Source: Adineta steineri (Eukaryota; Rotifera; Eurotatoria; Adinetida; Adinetidae). Taken from it: a stretch of 64,000 bases of DNA. Made by a program: the position numbers and the translations under genes. Below, in pieces: positions 13,252 to 24,800 of the stretch. Every line of letters starts with the position of its first letter. Position 1 is the first letter of the stretch. Location of the stretch: NCBI GenBank assembly GCA_905250115.1, contig CAJNOI010000179.1, positions 5,493 to 69,492 on the forward strand, read 5' to 3'. Under the pieces are notes generated by a model. The model made no database searches, was not told where the DNA came from, and saw only the letters and a list, made by a program, of their open reading frames with translations.

Positions 13252-15033
13252 TTAATCAAATCTTGTTGTCTTAGGAAATGCACCATTTGAAAAGAACGTA
13301 TTAGGTGGATTTAAATTAGTATAAGTAGTATTTGAAAAACTAGCTGATGGTCCATTACGAAGAATAGACTTCGGCATTGAATTACTCGATTGATTAGGAG
13401 TTGATGATATTGATGAATTTGCATAATTACCAGTAGTTCTATGTACAGGAGATGATGAAGGAGAACCAGTAGTAAAGGTATTAGTAGATGCTAATGATCC
13501 AGCCGAAGCGTAACGAGTTAAGTTAGATGAAAAAGATGGTTGTGATAGAGGATTATTAGTAGATCGATTGGACACATTAGTATAAGGTGTAATATTTGCT
13601 GGACGATATGGACCGGGATCTGACGAATTAGAAGGAGCACCACTAGGAGAAAGATAAGTCATATTGTTTACTCGACTCGACGGTGTAAAAGTTGATGTAC
13701 GATATGGTGTAATGTTTGTTGATTGATAAGGAGTTATATTTGATGAGCGATAAGGACCAGTATTTGAAGAAGAATATTGTCCTAAATTCGGTGGATTTCT
13801 TAATGGATTAGTCGGTAGACTATTTAATCTGTTACCCATTGGATTGAATTCTGAGATGTTCGGTGGATTTCTTAGTGAATTAGCGGGTAGATTGCTTAAT
13901 CTGTTAGTTGTCGGGCTAATTCCTGACATATTCGATACTGCAGGTTGAATTATAGGAGGATTGGGTGCTGGTATCTGCGGTTGTGTTCGTGATGTATTTA
14001 GACGTTGAAAAAGTTCAAGAAATCGTTGCCTTAGTGGATTTGCAGCCATCGGAGGTTGTACTGGTAATCCTCGTGATGCAATCGGTGTGCCAATAACTGT
14101 TGGTAAATTCAATGATTGAGGTTGAATCGATGTTGCAATAGGAGGTAAAATATTTGAAATATTATTATTGTTGGCTTCAGGATTAGCTTGAATTATTGAT
14201 AAAGTACCATCAATAGGATTGATTATTTCAGCAGGAAATACGACAGTATGAAGTCCTGTATTCTTATCAGCGTGACTACCTTCTATGTGTATTGGTTCTA
14301 AATGAACTGTTTGTTTAGGTAAGTTATTAAGCATTTCTGGAGTTAGATTTGAAAGTAATGTTGATGTTGCTACAGTATTTGTATTATTAGATGGAAAACA
14401 AACATTTACAACTGGATTAGTAACCATTGAAGCTGGTTGAGATACTGCTAATAGTGGTGGTGGTGGTGGTGGAGGATCATCATATTCATAGTCGTAACAT
14501 CTTGATCGACGTCTTCGATGACATCGAACACGTTCAATTTCTAGTACACGTTTTGGTGGTCCACGTAAACCAAGTGTCGCACGATTATCAAGTGGAATTC
14601 TAATCACTCCATGTCGTCCCCATGATGAATGCCCGTGTGATCGACGATCAATGACAATGTCTGGTGTAAGTGGCCTTCGTCTAGGACGACGAATTCTTAT
14701 AGGATGACGTGCATGTAGCATATGTGGTCGTCTCATTGATGATCTACGACGTGGAGGTACCATATGGAGATTAGGAAATTGTGTTCTCATCGGTAGTCCA
14801 CCCGCGGATGGACCTGCAGATAATTGTGGAAAGGGTGTTCTCATTGGTAGTCCACCCGCTGATGGAGCTGCAGATAATTGTGGAAATGGTGTTCTCGGGC
14901 GAATCGATAAATCTGTTGGTAAAGTAGAATTTGAAAGAGGCGCACCACGTGGTCTGCCTCTTAAAAACGGTTCATAATCACCAGGCATTGTTGAATCACC
15001 ACCATTGATTGGATTCACTGCCGATGACAGCAT
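13252..15033 (-). CDS. Large disordered, proline/serine/asparagine-rich protein
   Basis: Uninterrupted 593-codon frame, ATG at 15033, TAA at 13252-13254. The N-terminal 90 residues carry three copies of an RTPFPQLSAGPSAGGLPM-type repeat. Residues about 92-190 are very Arg/His-rich (RRRSSMRR, RIRRPRRRP, HRRRRSR) and are followed by a run of seven prolines. The C-terminal half repeats NPLRNPPN and SNITPYxS motifs. There is no signal peptide, membrane helix or recognised fold apart from a short helical stretch (NPLRQRFLELFQRLN). The basic region suggests RNA, DNA or acidic-surface binding; this is inference. An open frame of this length is unlikely by chance in such AT-rich DNA, so the gene is probably real. 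Confidence 0.75.
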   Translation of the reverse strand: MLSSAVNPINGGDSTMPGDYEPFLRGRPRGAPLSNSTLPTDLSIRPRTPFPQLSAAPSAGGLPMRTPFPQLSAGPSAGGLPMRTQFPNLHMVPPRRRSSMRRPHMLHARHPIRIRRPRRRPLTPDIVIDRRSHGHSSWGRHGVIRIPLDNRATLGLRGPPKRVLEIERVRCHRRRRSRCYDYEYDDPPPPPPPLLAVSQPASMVTNPVVNVCFPSNNTNTVATSTLLSNLTPEMLNNLPKQTVHLEPIHIEGSHADKNTGLHTVVFPAEIINPIDGTLSIIQANPEANNNNISNILPPIATSIQPQSLNLPTVIGTPIASRGLPVQPPMAANPLRQRFLELFQRLNTSRTQPQIPAPNPPIIQPAVSNMSGISPTTNRLSNLPANSLRNPPNISEFNPMGNRLNSLPTNPLRNPPNLGQYSSSNTGPYRSSNITPYQSTNITPYRTSTFTPSSRVNNMTYLSPSGAPSNSSDPGPYRPANITPYTNVSNRSTNNPLSQPSFSSNLTRYASAGSLASTNTFTTGSPSSSPVHRTTGNYANSSISSTPNQSSNSMPKSILRNGPSASFSNTTYTNLNPPNTFFSNGAFPKTTRFD

Positions 15034-16745
15034 TTTTCTGTAATCTAATAATGGTATACACTAATACTCAACATCACTTCTTATCACAGTATTGTTTCTT
15101 GTCTACATTCATTAACGATACGCGTCATTTCACACTCATAAACATTTATAGCAAGGCTTTTCTTCTTCTTTGTCTTTGTTTCAGTCGACGAAAGACCTTC
15201 GATATAGAAGGTAATCAAAATCGTGAATAAATAATCGAAATTATGTAGGCGCCTAGTAACAGTGTACATTATTCATTTACGTGCTATAGAAAGAGGCCTT
15301 TCAAAAAAAATAGATAGATGTAATTAATTTATTAGACAATTTCATAATTATAATCACAACAACGTATCACCACCAATGATTGGCTGAACAAAATCTGATA
15401 TCGAATATTCAATAGTATATATATTAACCATTTAAAAATTTACAAATAGTATAAATGTTAAATAAACAAATTTATAAAATGCTAATAAGAAATTATATGA
15501 ACAATATAATGAACTTTAAAGAATATCATAGATTATTACAATACATAAGTAGAATATAATATTGAAATAATCGAATGATTATGTTATTTATGAAAATGTT
15601 TATATATAAGATAATGAGATAGAATAAATGACTTAATCAAAAAATAATAACTATTGATAAACTAGTATATGAAATATTTTAAAGTAAAACTGTAATTTTC
15701 TCCTTAATTGATTTTCTCTAGAATAAACAAGAAAACAAACTGATTGAATGTGAATAGTACATATCACTAGTTTTTTCGTTTGTACAAAGCAAACATATAT
15801 AAACACGTGGTTAAGTGAAATATGTATATTGAGTCTTTGTACTCTGCTTGAAAATTAGAGTAGAAATAGACAAAAACAGTTCTAATACATCAATTAATCA
15901 ATATTTATATAGCTTCTTTTTTTATGGCAAGATGTTTATTTTATCTTTGTGATGACGTCAATCTTTTGTTAATTTTGCTCAAAATATTAGAAGATCATAT
16001 GTTTACCTTTTAGATGAGTTTTCAGAGAAAACATATTAGAAAGATGTTCACACCTAATTAACTATTTCCCTCCCGGCGATATCATATATGTGTACAAATA
16101 TCTTTATCGGTTAAAGATTGTATTAGTATACGTTTTAACCATTGAGAAAAGATTTTATCCTTATGAAATGAGACGATATGAATCTTGTAAGACATATTAC
16201 CTAAAATATCGATAAGGAACTCTTTTGAGCGGTTAAAAAATATACTACCGATGTATTTTTACATTGCTGATAGCCAAAGGGTTAATATTAAAAAACAAGA
16301 TGCATGTGATAACAACTTATGTATACTATCGACTGATCTATAATTATTCTATATTCAATCATTGAAATTGAAGGACAAATCGATATTTATAGGTTCAATT
16401 TTGATGATAAAACAACTAATCATTATATGCTGTGCCTTATATACTTATAGGTTTTCATAAAATAAGTATTATCAATGATTATAATTATAAAATATATTCG
16501 AATACTATTATCATTTATCAATCAATACTTTAACGAAGATTAAATAACATTTAAGAGAAACGATCAATTCATGTATAGAATATATTAAAAAGAAAAAAAA
16601 GAATCTTAAAAACAAATAGATATTTTTTTATAAAGAAAAATAAATCTTATGTCATTTAAAAACAAGTTCACTCGGTATAGTAAATAGATAGACAATACAT
16701 ATAACAACAAAAATAATTATAAAAATACAAAATTGTTTGCCATAT
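15034..16745. other. Intergenic, no gene seen
   Basis: 1.7 kb spacer upstream of the disordered-protein gene and downstream of the leucine-rich-repeat gene. It holds a second perfect TGACGTCA at 15953-15960. The rest is AT-rich with frequent stops. Confidence 0.5.
15953..15960. promoter_or_regulatory. CRE-like octamer TGACGTCA
   Basis: Perfect palindromic CREB/ATF site about 920 bp upstream of the ATG at 15033. Its distance makes a promoter role less certain than for the other two sites. Confidence 0.2.
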
Positions 16746-18733
16746 TTATCTAACCTGTTCAAATAAACCCGTGTCAAGATTCCGTGCCATAAGTGCATCA
16801 GGCAATGCATTGGGTATTTTATGATCAATGTACAAACGTCGAATAGTACTATCTTGAAGATAACGTACAGTTGCTGGTGATATCCTTATACAACCAGATA
16901 TATAAATTTCTTCGAGAAATGGTTGTGTATGAGCCATAGCAAGTACAGATTTATCGGTTAATTGATAACAACCAGAAAGAACAAGTGAAATAAATTGACA
17001 TACACCAAGAAGATCACAGATAGATATATCAGTTATCTAAATAATTTTTTTATAAAAATAAATTTTTTTTTGTTTTTTCAGTTATTTACTTGTTTGCATC
17101 CTTTAATATTTAAATGTGTTAATTTCGTACAATGTTTTAATGATGAAATAAGTGCATCACTAACACATGGTATACCCGAAAGTTCTAATAATTTAATATT
17201 TAAACAATTCTCAGCTAAACACCATAAAACGCGTTCATTAATCTAAATAGAAAACAAAAAATTCAAATTTCAAAGTATAGAATAATTTTTACATTTCGAA
17301 ATGAACTTAAAGATATAGTATGTAATTGTAATGCACGTTTTGATGAACTAAATAAGTCATATAAAGAATCAAGTGTTGATGTAAAACTAAGTAAATTTAA
17401 CGATAATTGTTCTAATGAACTACAATAGCGAACAATATGTTCAACACTACGATCAGTTAATATTCCAACAGTTATATAACCATTCATTTCAAGTGTTTTA
17501 AGTCGAGATCCAATAACAGAAAGTATCTATTTGAAAATAAAAGCAGTTTTATTAACATGTATATACAATAAACAAACTTTATCTAGAGCATCATCAGTTA
17601 TAGTTGCTAGACCATTTAATCGAAGATGTTGTAAATTTACAAGCCGTGTTAAAGCTCGTATTAAAATATTTGTATTATAAACTTGTGTACCGGATAAACA
17701 TAAATCAACAAGTGATAATGGTAAACAACAAATATAATCAGATACAGGTTCTTGTAAAAAACAAGTTGTATATGATAAATTTAATACTACCATACGTGTT
17801 GATCGTACAAATAACTAAATATATAATAATAAATTTTTTCAAAATAAATAATATTTTTTGATTACTGTAAATAAACCATCAGCATCTAAATTAATAATGC
17901 CAAATAGATTTAAACTAGAATGAAATAGAATTAATTTTATTTTATTTTGTAAATAATTCTTACCTTCGAATATTTGGACAATAATCAACGAGATGTACAA
18001 ATACTTCGTTATCTAAACATTTTAAACCTTCAATGTCTAATATTTCCTATAAAAAACACAAAATTATATTGAATATATATATATATGAATGAAACAAACT
18101 AGTTTTTCAGCTGTATTTTGTGCAATATAAACAACACATTGACCTGTTAAAGAATGACAATTGACAAGACGAATAGTACGTAAATTAAGATTATTTGAAA
18201 CAATCGTTAATATTCCATTATCTTGAATTTTATCATTCCATCGAAAATCAATTTCTTTTAAAAATGCAGAATGTATACCATCAAGACCTGCACTAGTAAG
18301 ATTAGTTAATTTTCTTAATGCGACATATTCAAGTGATAATTGTCCTTTTGTTATAGCAAGTATACCCGAATCTAAATATATATATAGATTTAAATTTTTG
18401 ATAACAAAATTATTTCATTCTACCTTTTACTTGAGTACATTGATGGATAATAAGTGATTTTAATCGACTAAAATGACTTGCTTCAGCAAATTCAATTAGC
18501 ATATCATTTGTTAATTGATTACATTTATAAAACTCAAGAGAATATAATGGAATTGAAAGAAGATTTTGTCTTATAGATGGAATTAGATTTAATGAAAGGC
18601 AGTCATGTGAAGCAAGCCATCGAAGTATACGTTCACGTTGTGTTGCTGTAAGACATTGACAAGATTCGGACGAAAAATTATGTAGATGAATAGCAGCTTG
18701 TTTGATTAGAAGTTCACGTAATTTCAATACCAT
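16746..18733 (-). CDS. Leucine-rich-repeat protein (AMN1/FBXL-like repeats, no F-box seen)
   Basis: Eight exons (18733-18424, 18371-18100, 18046-17964, 17914-17866, 17814-17578, 17526-17293, 17242-17090, 17036-16746) join in frame to 542 residues. From about residue 70 onward the protein is a solenoid of about 25-residue repeats of the cysteine-containing LRR type, for example LKSLIIHQCTQVKDSGILAI, LRTIRLVNCHSLTGQCVVYI, LTHLNIKGCKQ and FISLVLSGCYQLTDKSVLAM. These resemble the substrate-binding half of FBXL proteins and AMN1. The first 65 residues (LTATQRERILRWLAS) do not show a convincing F-box, so a role as an SCF substrate receptor is not established. All introns are 49-62 bp. No signal peptide or membrane helix, so probably cytosolic or nuclear. 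Confidence 0.85.
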
Positions 18734-20310
18734 GATTAGTTTTCTATATTTACATTAAATGTCTTAAGGCTTGTGAAAACGCTAGCTGTTACTGATGACA
18801 TGGCTGTCAGCATGATTCATAACTGCTGATGTCAGATAAAATACTACATGATTGGTCTAAATAATTAAGCAATCATAGTCCTTTTTAATAAGCATGGTTA
18901 AAAATTTTCAAGTCGATATTCATTTTATTCAATTCTTTCATTACACACTGAGAGTTTTATAATATTGATTTAATGTTAAACGAATAGCTTATAAATATGT
19001 ACATAGTTATGTATTGATGTAATATACGTTTCAAAAGCATCATACAATGAAACTTTTTAATCGAGAGTTTTAGAAATATGATCTAGAAAACTTAGTATAC
19101 TAATTAAAATGATGATTAACAGTGTTTTTCCATTGATCTAATTATTCAAATACTGCTGGATTGTTGAATATGATCATTATCAATAGTTAAATATGAAAAG
19201 TAAAAATATCACTTACGGTACATAAATATTATGTACTATTATCAAAGTAGTCATGACACGATGTTTATATATCTCTAATAACTCTAAAATGAATAATAGT
19301 TGATAATATATATATTTCATGGTGTATCTAAAATACTTAAAAGTAATGATGCAGCTATCTATGTCAATATCTCATATTAAATATTAATTTGATAAGAATG
19401 AAGCAGCGATAACTTCACTATTTCTTTCCTTATTCTAAGATCTTTTTGAAATATTAGACATCATCTGAAAGTTTTAATTTGTAAATAACTGAGTAGAAAA
19501 CTGCTACGAAGAACATACTAGATTTTAAACCAAAAATCATAATTTATTCGAGTTTCTGATAAGAACTTTTATCATCTTTACGGATATCGAAAAAAAATAC
19601 AACAGTCTACATATACATAGTTACATCAATTAGAAGAAACAAGAGAACAAAGAGATAAACAATATTAATATTTCGAATTATTGATATTGTTTCTTCTAAT
19701 TGATGTAAATATATAGTGTTTTCTCTTCTCTTTATATTTCTGAAGATGACACAAGTTCTTATCGAAAGATGGAATAAATTATAACTTTTATTTAAAATCT
19801 AACATGTTCTTCATAGCAGCTTTACACTTAATTATTTCAAAGTTTTTTGACAATTTAAAAGCCTGCTCTACATCTTCGACCTAAAATTTTCTGAGTTTAT
19901 CTTATTCTAATACTTTTCGAACTATAAAGTCTCATAACAGTCCAAAGAAGTTTTATAGAATGCAGTATTTCTCTTGTAACTCCTTAATTTTATAAAAATA
20001 ATTCTATATACTAAACAGAAGTAAATAATAATTCTATAATTTCATTCTATCATTTGTTATATTTATAACTAATGCACAGATCAAAGAATACAGTTTATTT
20101 TATGTTATTTTTCTAACAGATGTCATTACTTAACAGAGAATTTTTGTTCTAGAATGTTGGAATTCTTTTCACCAATCCGCGAATAGCTATCGCATTTCTT
20201 TTCTTTGTGTTTATATGATTCATTATGCCAAAAACCTAAGGTATAATCGTCAGATTTTCTCGTTCTCACTACATCATACATACGTATATAAAAACAAAAA
20301 CGAAACAGTG
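18734..20310. other. Intergenic, contains a large inverted repeat
   Basis: Spacer between divergent genes. Apart from the inverted repeat at 19475-19852 it is plain AT-rich DNA. The right part (20100-20310) should hold the SRF promoter, but I could not identify a CArG box with certainty. Confidence 0.5.
19475..19852. repeat. Imperfect inverted repeat, arms of about 165 bp (foldback/MITE-like)
   Basis: The left arm (about 19475-19645) and right arm (about 19685-19852) are reverse complements with scattered mismatches. The inner core is exact over 20 bp (19621-19640 against 19689-19708). Further out, left CTGCTACGAAGAACAT matches right ATGTTCTTCATAGCAG, and both carry the complement of GATAAGAACTT. 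No open frame lies inside. It is probably a non-autonomous foldback element. No clear target-site duplication was found. Confidence 0.75.
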
Positions 20311-21296
20311 ATGTCATATCCATCTTATTCTGAACAAACAAACAGTAAAACTTATGATAAATCATATAATACAATTATAGTTAAAGAAGATAATGACGGT
20401 TTTATCGACGATGATGATGATGTAGATGATGACGATGATAATTCCAATGATCGATCTAGTGAATCAATTGATAATTCAATGAAGAAGAAAAAAGCTAAAA
20501 AAACATTAGGTCGTGTAAAAATTAAAATGGCTTATATCGATAATAAAGTTCGACGATATACAACATTTTCGAAACGAAAAACAGGTATTATGAAAAAAGC
20601 ATATGAATTAGCAACATTAACAGGTACTGAAGTTATGCTTCTTGTTGCTTCTGAAACTGGTAAGACTATAAATATCAACTAAAAAATAAATCATTTTTCT
20701 TATGAATTAGGTCATGTTTATACTTATGCAACTCCAAAATTACAACCAATGATAACTAGTGAAGCTGGTAAAGCACTTATTCAAACATGTCTTGAAAAAG
20801 ATGATTCAATTGTTGAATCATCTTCAACAGCAGCAGCAATATTAAATAACGATGATGTTATATGTGTAGAAGATAATCAATCAAAAAAACGAACAAGTTT
20901 GTCTACAAATGGTAAATCTTATTGCTAAGATATTTTCTTTACTAATTATATAGTTATTTTATAGATAATATTTCTCAAAATGAAATCCGTCCTATAAAAC
21001 GTGCTAAATTAAAATCATCTGATGAAATCAAACAAATCGATTCAACAAGTCCATGTACATCACTTCTATCAACATTAGGTTCATCACCAACAACAGTAGC
21101 CGTGCCATTATCATGTTTTCTTAATCCAGATACTCAACAACAATCAATAACTAATTCAACTTCATTTACTATTGATTTAAATTCTTTGAAAAATAATGGA
21201 ATGAATATTGTATTTACCCCATCACCTAATTCGTCTCCAACCTCACCTTCATCTAATATACCACTTATGTTAGCTTTTGGTAATTTCCGATCATAA
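20311..21296 (+). CDS. SRF: Serum response factor-type MADS-box transcription factor
   Basis: Three exons (20311-20659, 20711-20911, 20965-21296) give 293 residues. After an acidic, aspartate-rich leader (about 30-45) comes a basic KKKKAKK stretch and then the MADS box from residue 67: GRVKIKMAYIDNKVRRYTTF, followed by SKRKTGIMKKAYELATLTGT. It continues across intron 1 into the SRF-specific extension HVYTYATPKLQPMITSEAGK. This is nearly the animal SRF DNA-binding/dimerisation core, which binds CArG boxes with MRTF or TCF cofactors. The rest is a Ser/Thr/Asn-rich activation-type tail ending FGNFRS. ATG 20311 is chosen over an in-frame ATG at 20215 because residues before it look non-coding; the longer form cannot be excluded. 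Confidence 0.93.
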
Positions 21297-21893
21297 AATA
21301 AGGTTATAATATATACATATATATTTATTTATTTATTTATTTATTTCCTTCTTCCTTTTGATTGTATATAAAAGAGAAAAAAATCATATATGATTATTAT
21401 TATTATTATTATATTGCCTACAATAAATTAAAATCTGTTTCTTTTTTAATTTAAATTCCATGGGTATGTAATCATATCAAAATAGATCGGTCATTATTTT
21501 ATTCTTACACTAAGATAGTAACATAAAAATCTAGATGAATGTTTTTAAACCAAAGCAAATTCCATAAGAACAATCTGCATGCATGGGAATCTTATATCGA
21601 TTATTGTTAGCGTTAATCTAAGAACAGATTTTTTCAGTATAATAACAAAACTGAAAAATCTGTACTAGTAAAGAAATACTGAAAGTCAATGGCTTTATAT
21701 AAGACAACAGCATAATCGTAATGAAATAATAAATATACTGTTCGTTTTTTTTTATTCTATTAGAAATCTCTCCCTCGAAAACTTTATATAGATTTTGTTT
21801 TTCTTTTAGATATAATATTTTGTTACTTTTTTGTGTTAATTGATTAGAAACAATAAAATAATACTTCAATGAATACAGTTTATTTTTCAAATT
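21297..21893. other. Short intergenic region between SRF and RapGEF genes
   Basis: Holds a TTTA microsatellite (about 21324-21347) and an ATT trinucleotide run (about 21390-21410). No gene. An in-frame TGA at 21870-21872 lies just before the RapGEF ATG. Confidence 0.6.
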
Positions 21894-24800
21894 ATGTATG
21901 CAAATAATATGTCATTGTCGATGTATGGTACCGAATTACCATTTCGTCAAAGTGTTGAAAAAATTCCATCCGAACGAACAGTTCAGGTTTGTTTATGTTT
22001 TTCTTAATCTATTCATATTACAATCAAAAGAAATTCAATAATATTTTGATTGTTAAAAATAGATTATTTTATGTAGTTTAATAACCATGATCTTGAATTC
22101 TAGTAGATTTTTGTCACCTCAATGAATTCGATCTGTTATGATCAGATCTTTTCTTCTTCTTCTTCTTCTTCGATATATTATAAAGTATCTTCTTACTTCT
22201 ATAAATTGAACCAATAGATTGAAATTCTATTCATTCATATACTTATATTCGACACCTGAGGATATCTAGACAAGCATAATGTAAATATTTAAAGAAAGAC
22301 AATGAATTTCCGTTTGCTTTTTTAAATGTGAATTTTGTCAACTTCAAATCATTTTCTATTTACATTTGTTGATAATCATCTTAAAAAATAATTTGTCGTA
22401 TATATATATAGATATTTTTGTCTGATGTAATCACATCATCAATCATGATTTGAAATATAATTGTCTATCTTATTTGTCATTATGTGTTAATTTAATATTG
22501 AAACAAAAAAAAGGAGGAAAAGAACTCAAATAATTAACAACTGTTCATCCATCATGAAAGATAGGCATAAGATCGAGAATATAACTTGCTGTTTTCTTTT
22601 ATTCTTTCTTTTTTTTTGCTATGATTGACACCACCACCATCCGAGATGATTGCCAACTTTCATTGAGTATAGAGAACTATATGGTTAATCATCGAAGTTG
22701 GGATGGATGCATATATACATACATAAATACATACATATTGAAGAGCGAAGAGAAAGAGTGCAAGGAAAGAAAAGAAAAGAGAAGTGGGGGTGAAATCAAG
22801 TTGCCCGAATGAGTATACATACATATATATATATATATATACATATATACATATACATACTCTTTCATCCGTTGTCCATACAACTACGTTTAAAGGTACA
22901 GATTCTTTTTCTTTTTTTTTCTACTTCACTTTTTCCTCTATCTTAGAGGTCAGTTATTCTTATTGTCCGGCTTCATAAGTTCAATTTAAAAAGAAATATA
23001 CTATTCTAAAGGAAGAAGAAGAAGAAAAAAAAGAAAGTCATTTCACCTCATTTTCTTAATGTGTCAAACAGGAAATAGACATTTTTGAATTTTTCTTTCA
23101 TTCATTCATAGGATTTAACTATAATTAATACATATTTGAAACATTTGGAAGCATTATCAATACTTCGTGAATCAAATATTCGTCATTTGTGTAAAACAAT
23201 TCGTTATGAAAAATATGATGCTCATCATGCTCTATTCAGGTTTGTTCTTAGCAATTATACATTCTACAATATTTATATTTATCCTTTTACACACCGAATA
23301 ACAATGTTCTTTTAAGTTTTGTTATGTCTACTAGATAGTGACACTACATACATACATATATATATATTCATCATCATTGTTGTATGTTTGTATAGCTAGT
23401 AGTTTTTGTTGGTATACGATCACGGTCAATTATCTATTGACTATCTATTTTTAATGATAGATCTTTCAACATATTCAAATTATGATATTGCACCATATAT
23501 ATATAGATGAAAGATAAAAATCTAAAATAATATACTTAAGTTGAGTTATTTCTTTGTTTCAATGCTTGCGCATACTTGGTCTTTTGTTTTTATTTATATA
23601 GCAAGAAAAAAAAGAAGAGAGAACTGTTACTGTGTTTTATAGTGCACACGTGTATGTACTAACGCATACATTTAGAAGAATGAAAGGCGACACAAAGGTA
23701 TATGTAAATATATACTATGAGAGGACAATGGCGAGATAATACTCTCACGTTTAGTATACATTTATATTCATTTTCTATGCTTCTTTTTTTAGTCGTGGTG
23801 ACTTGAATACCTGTTGGTATATACTTTTATCCGGCTCTGTCTTTATCGAGTCTACAATGTATTTACCACGAGCAAGGTAAGAATACAAATAATTCAGTTT
23901 AATCATTAGTTTATTAATAATAATCTTTAACATTTATATCTATATATATAACACATGAGTCCTTATCTTACCAAGTCTTTTCATCATTACATTGTATATT
24001 TTAAATATAGTTTTGGTAAACGAACTCCTAATAATCCATATCGAACAAATGAATGTGTAGTTTTAGAACCAACTGAATTACTTATAGTAAGTTATTAGTT
24101 TTTAAATCGAATTTTGTTAATCTATCTCTTTTAAAATAGATTGATTATCCATCATTAGACAATAAAGAATTATCAATGAAAACTGATAGTAAACATAATC
24201 AAGATCACGAACAATCTATAATTGATGATGAAGAACCGCAAGGAACAATGACACTTAATCGAAAGAAGAGTTCACGTATTAGACAAGTAATATAATTATA
24301 TTATTTTATTGACAATGATGATTATTTTTTCATTCTTCTTCATTTAAAGCGTTCAATAACAGTTTGTCATTCAAATGATATTCATTCATCAATGATACGT
24401 AGTTCACATTCACGTGCTAGTGATACATCAAGTGCATATTCAGGCTCAGATATCATGCAATCATCAACGAATGGTGATGATTGTTTGATGATAACAAATG
24501 AAACTGATGATGAATCAGAAGAATCATCAGAAGTAAGAACGAATAAGATTATTTTAATAATGAAAATTTCTAAAAAAAAATTAATTTTATTTAGCATTCA
24601 TTACCTGTTCGTGATCATATACGAGAAGTATTAATGAAAGATGCAAATGAAAGAACGGATGATGATATTGAAACTATTCTAGAATTTCTTATACATTTTC
24701 CAGTAAGATTTCGAATAAATAGATAATTAAATTTATTGATGTTACTTTTTGAAAGGCATTTGCTGATTTAACTTTACATGTACGACGTGAATTATGTAAA

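Noticed and set aside
16746-18733. Naming the leucine-rich-repeat gene as an FBXL F-box protein
   Set aside because: The repeats fit, but the N-terminal 65 residues do not show an F-box, so no symbol was given.
22621-22978. Overlapping open frames on both strands in RapGEF intron 1
   Set aside because: They arise from TA/CATA simple repeats and translate to repetitive I/Y/T strings; no coding character.
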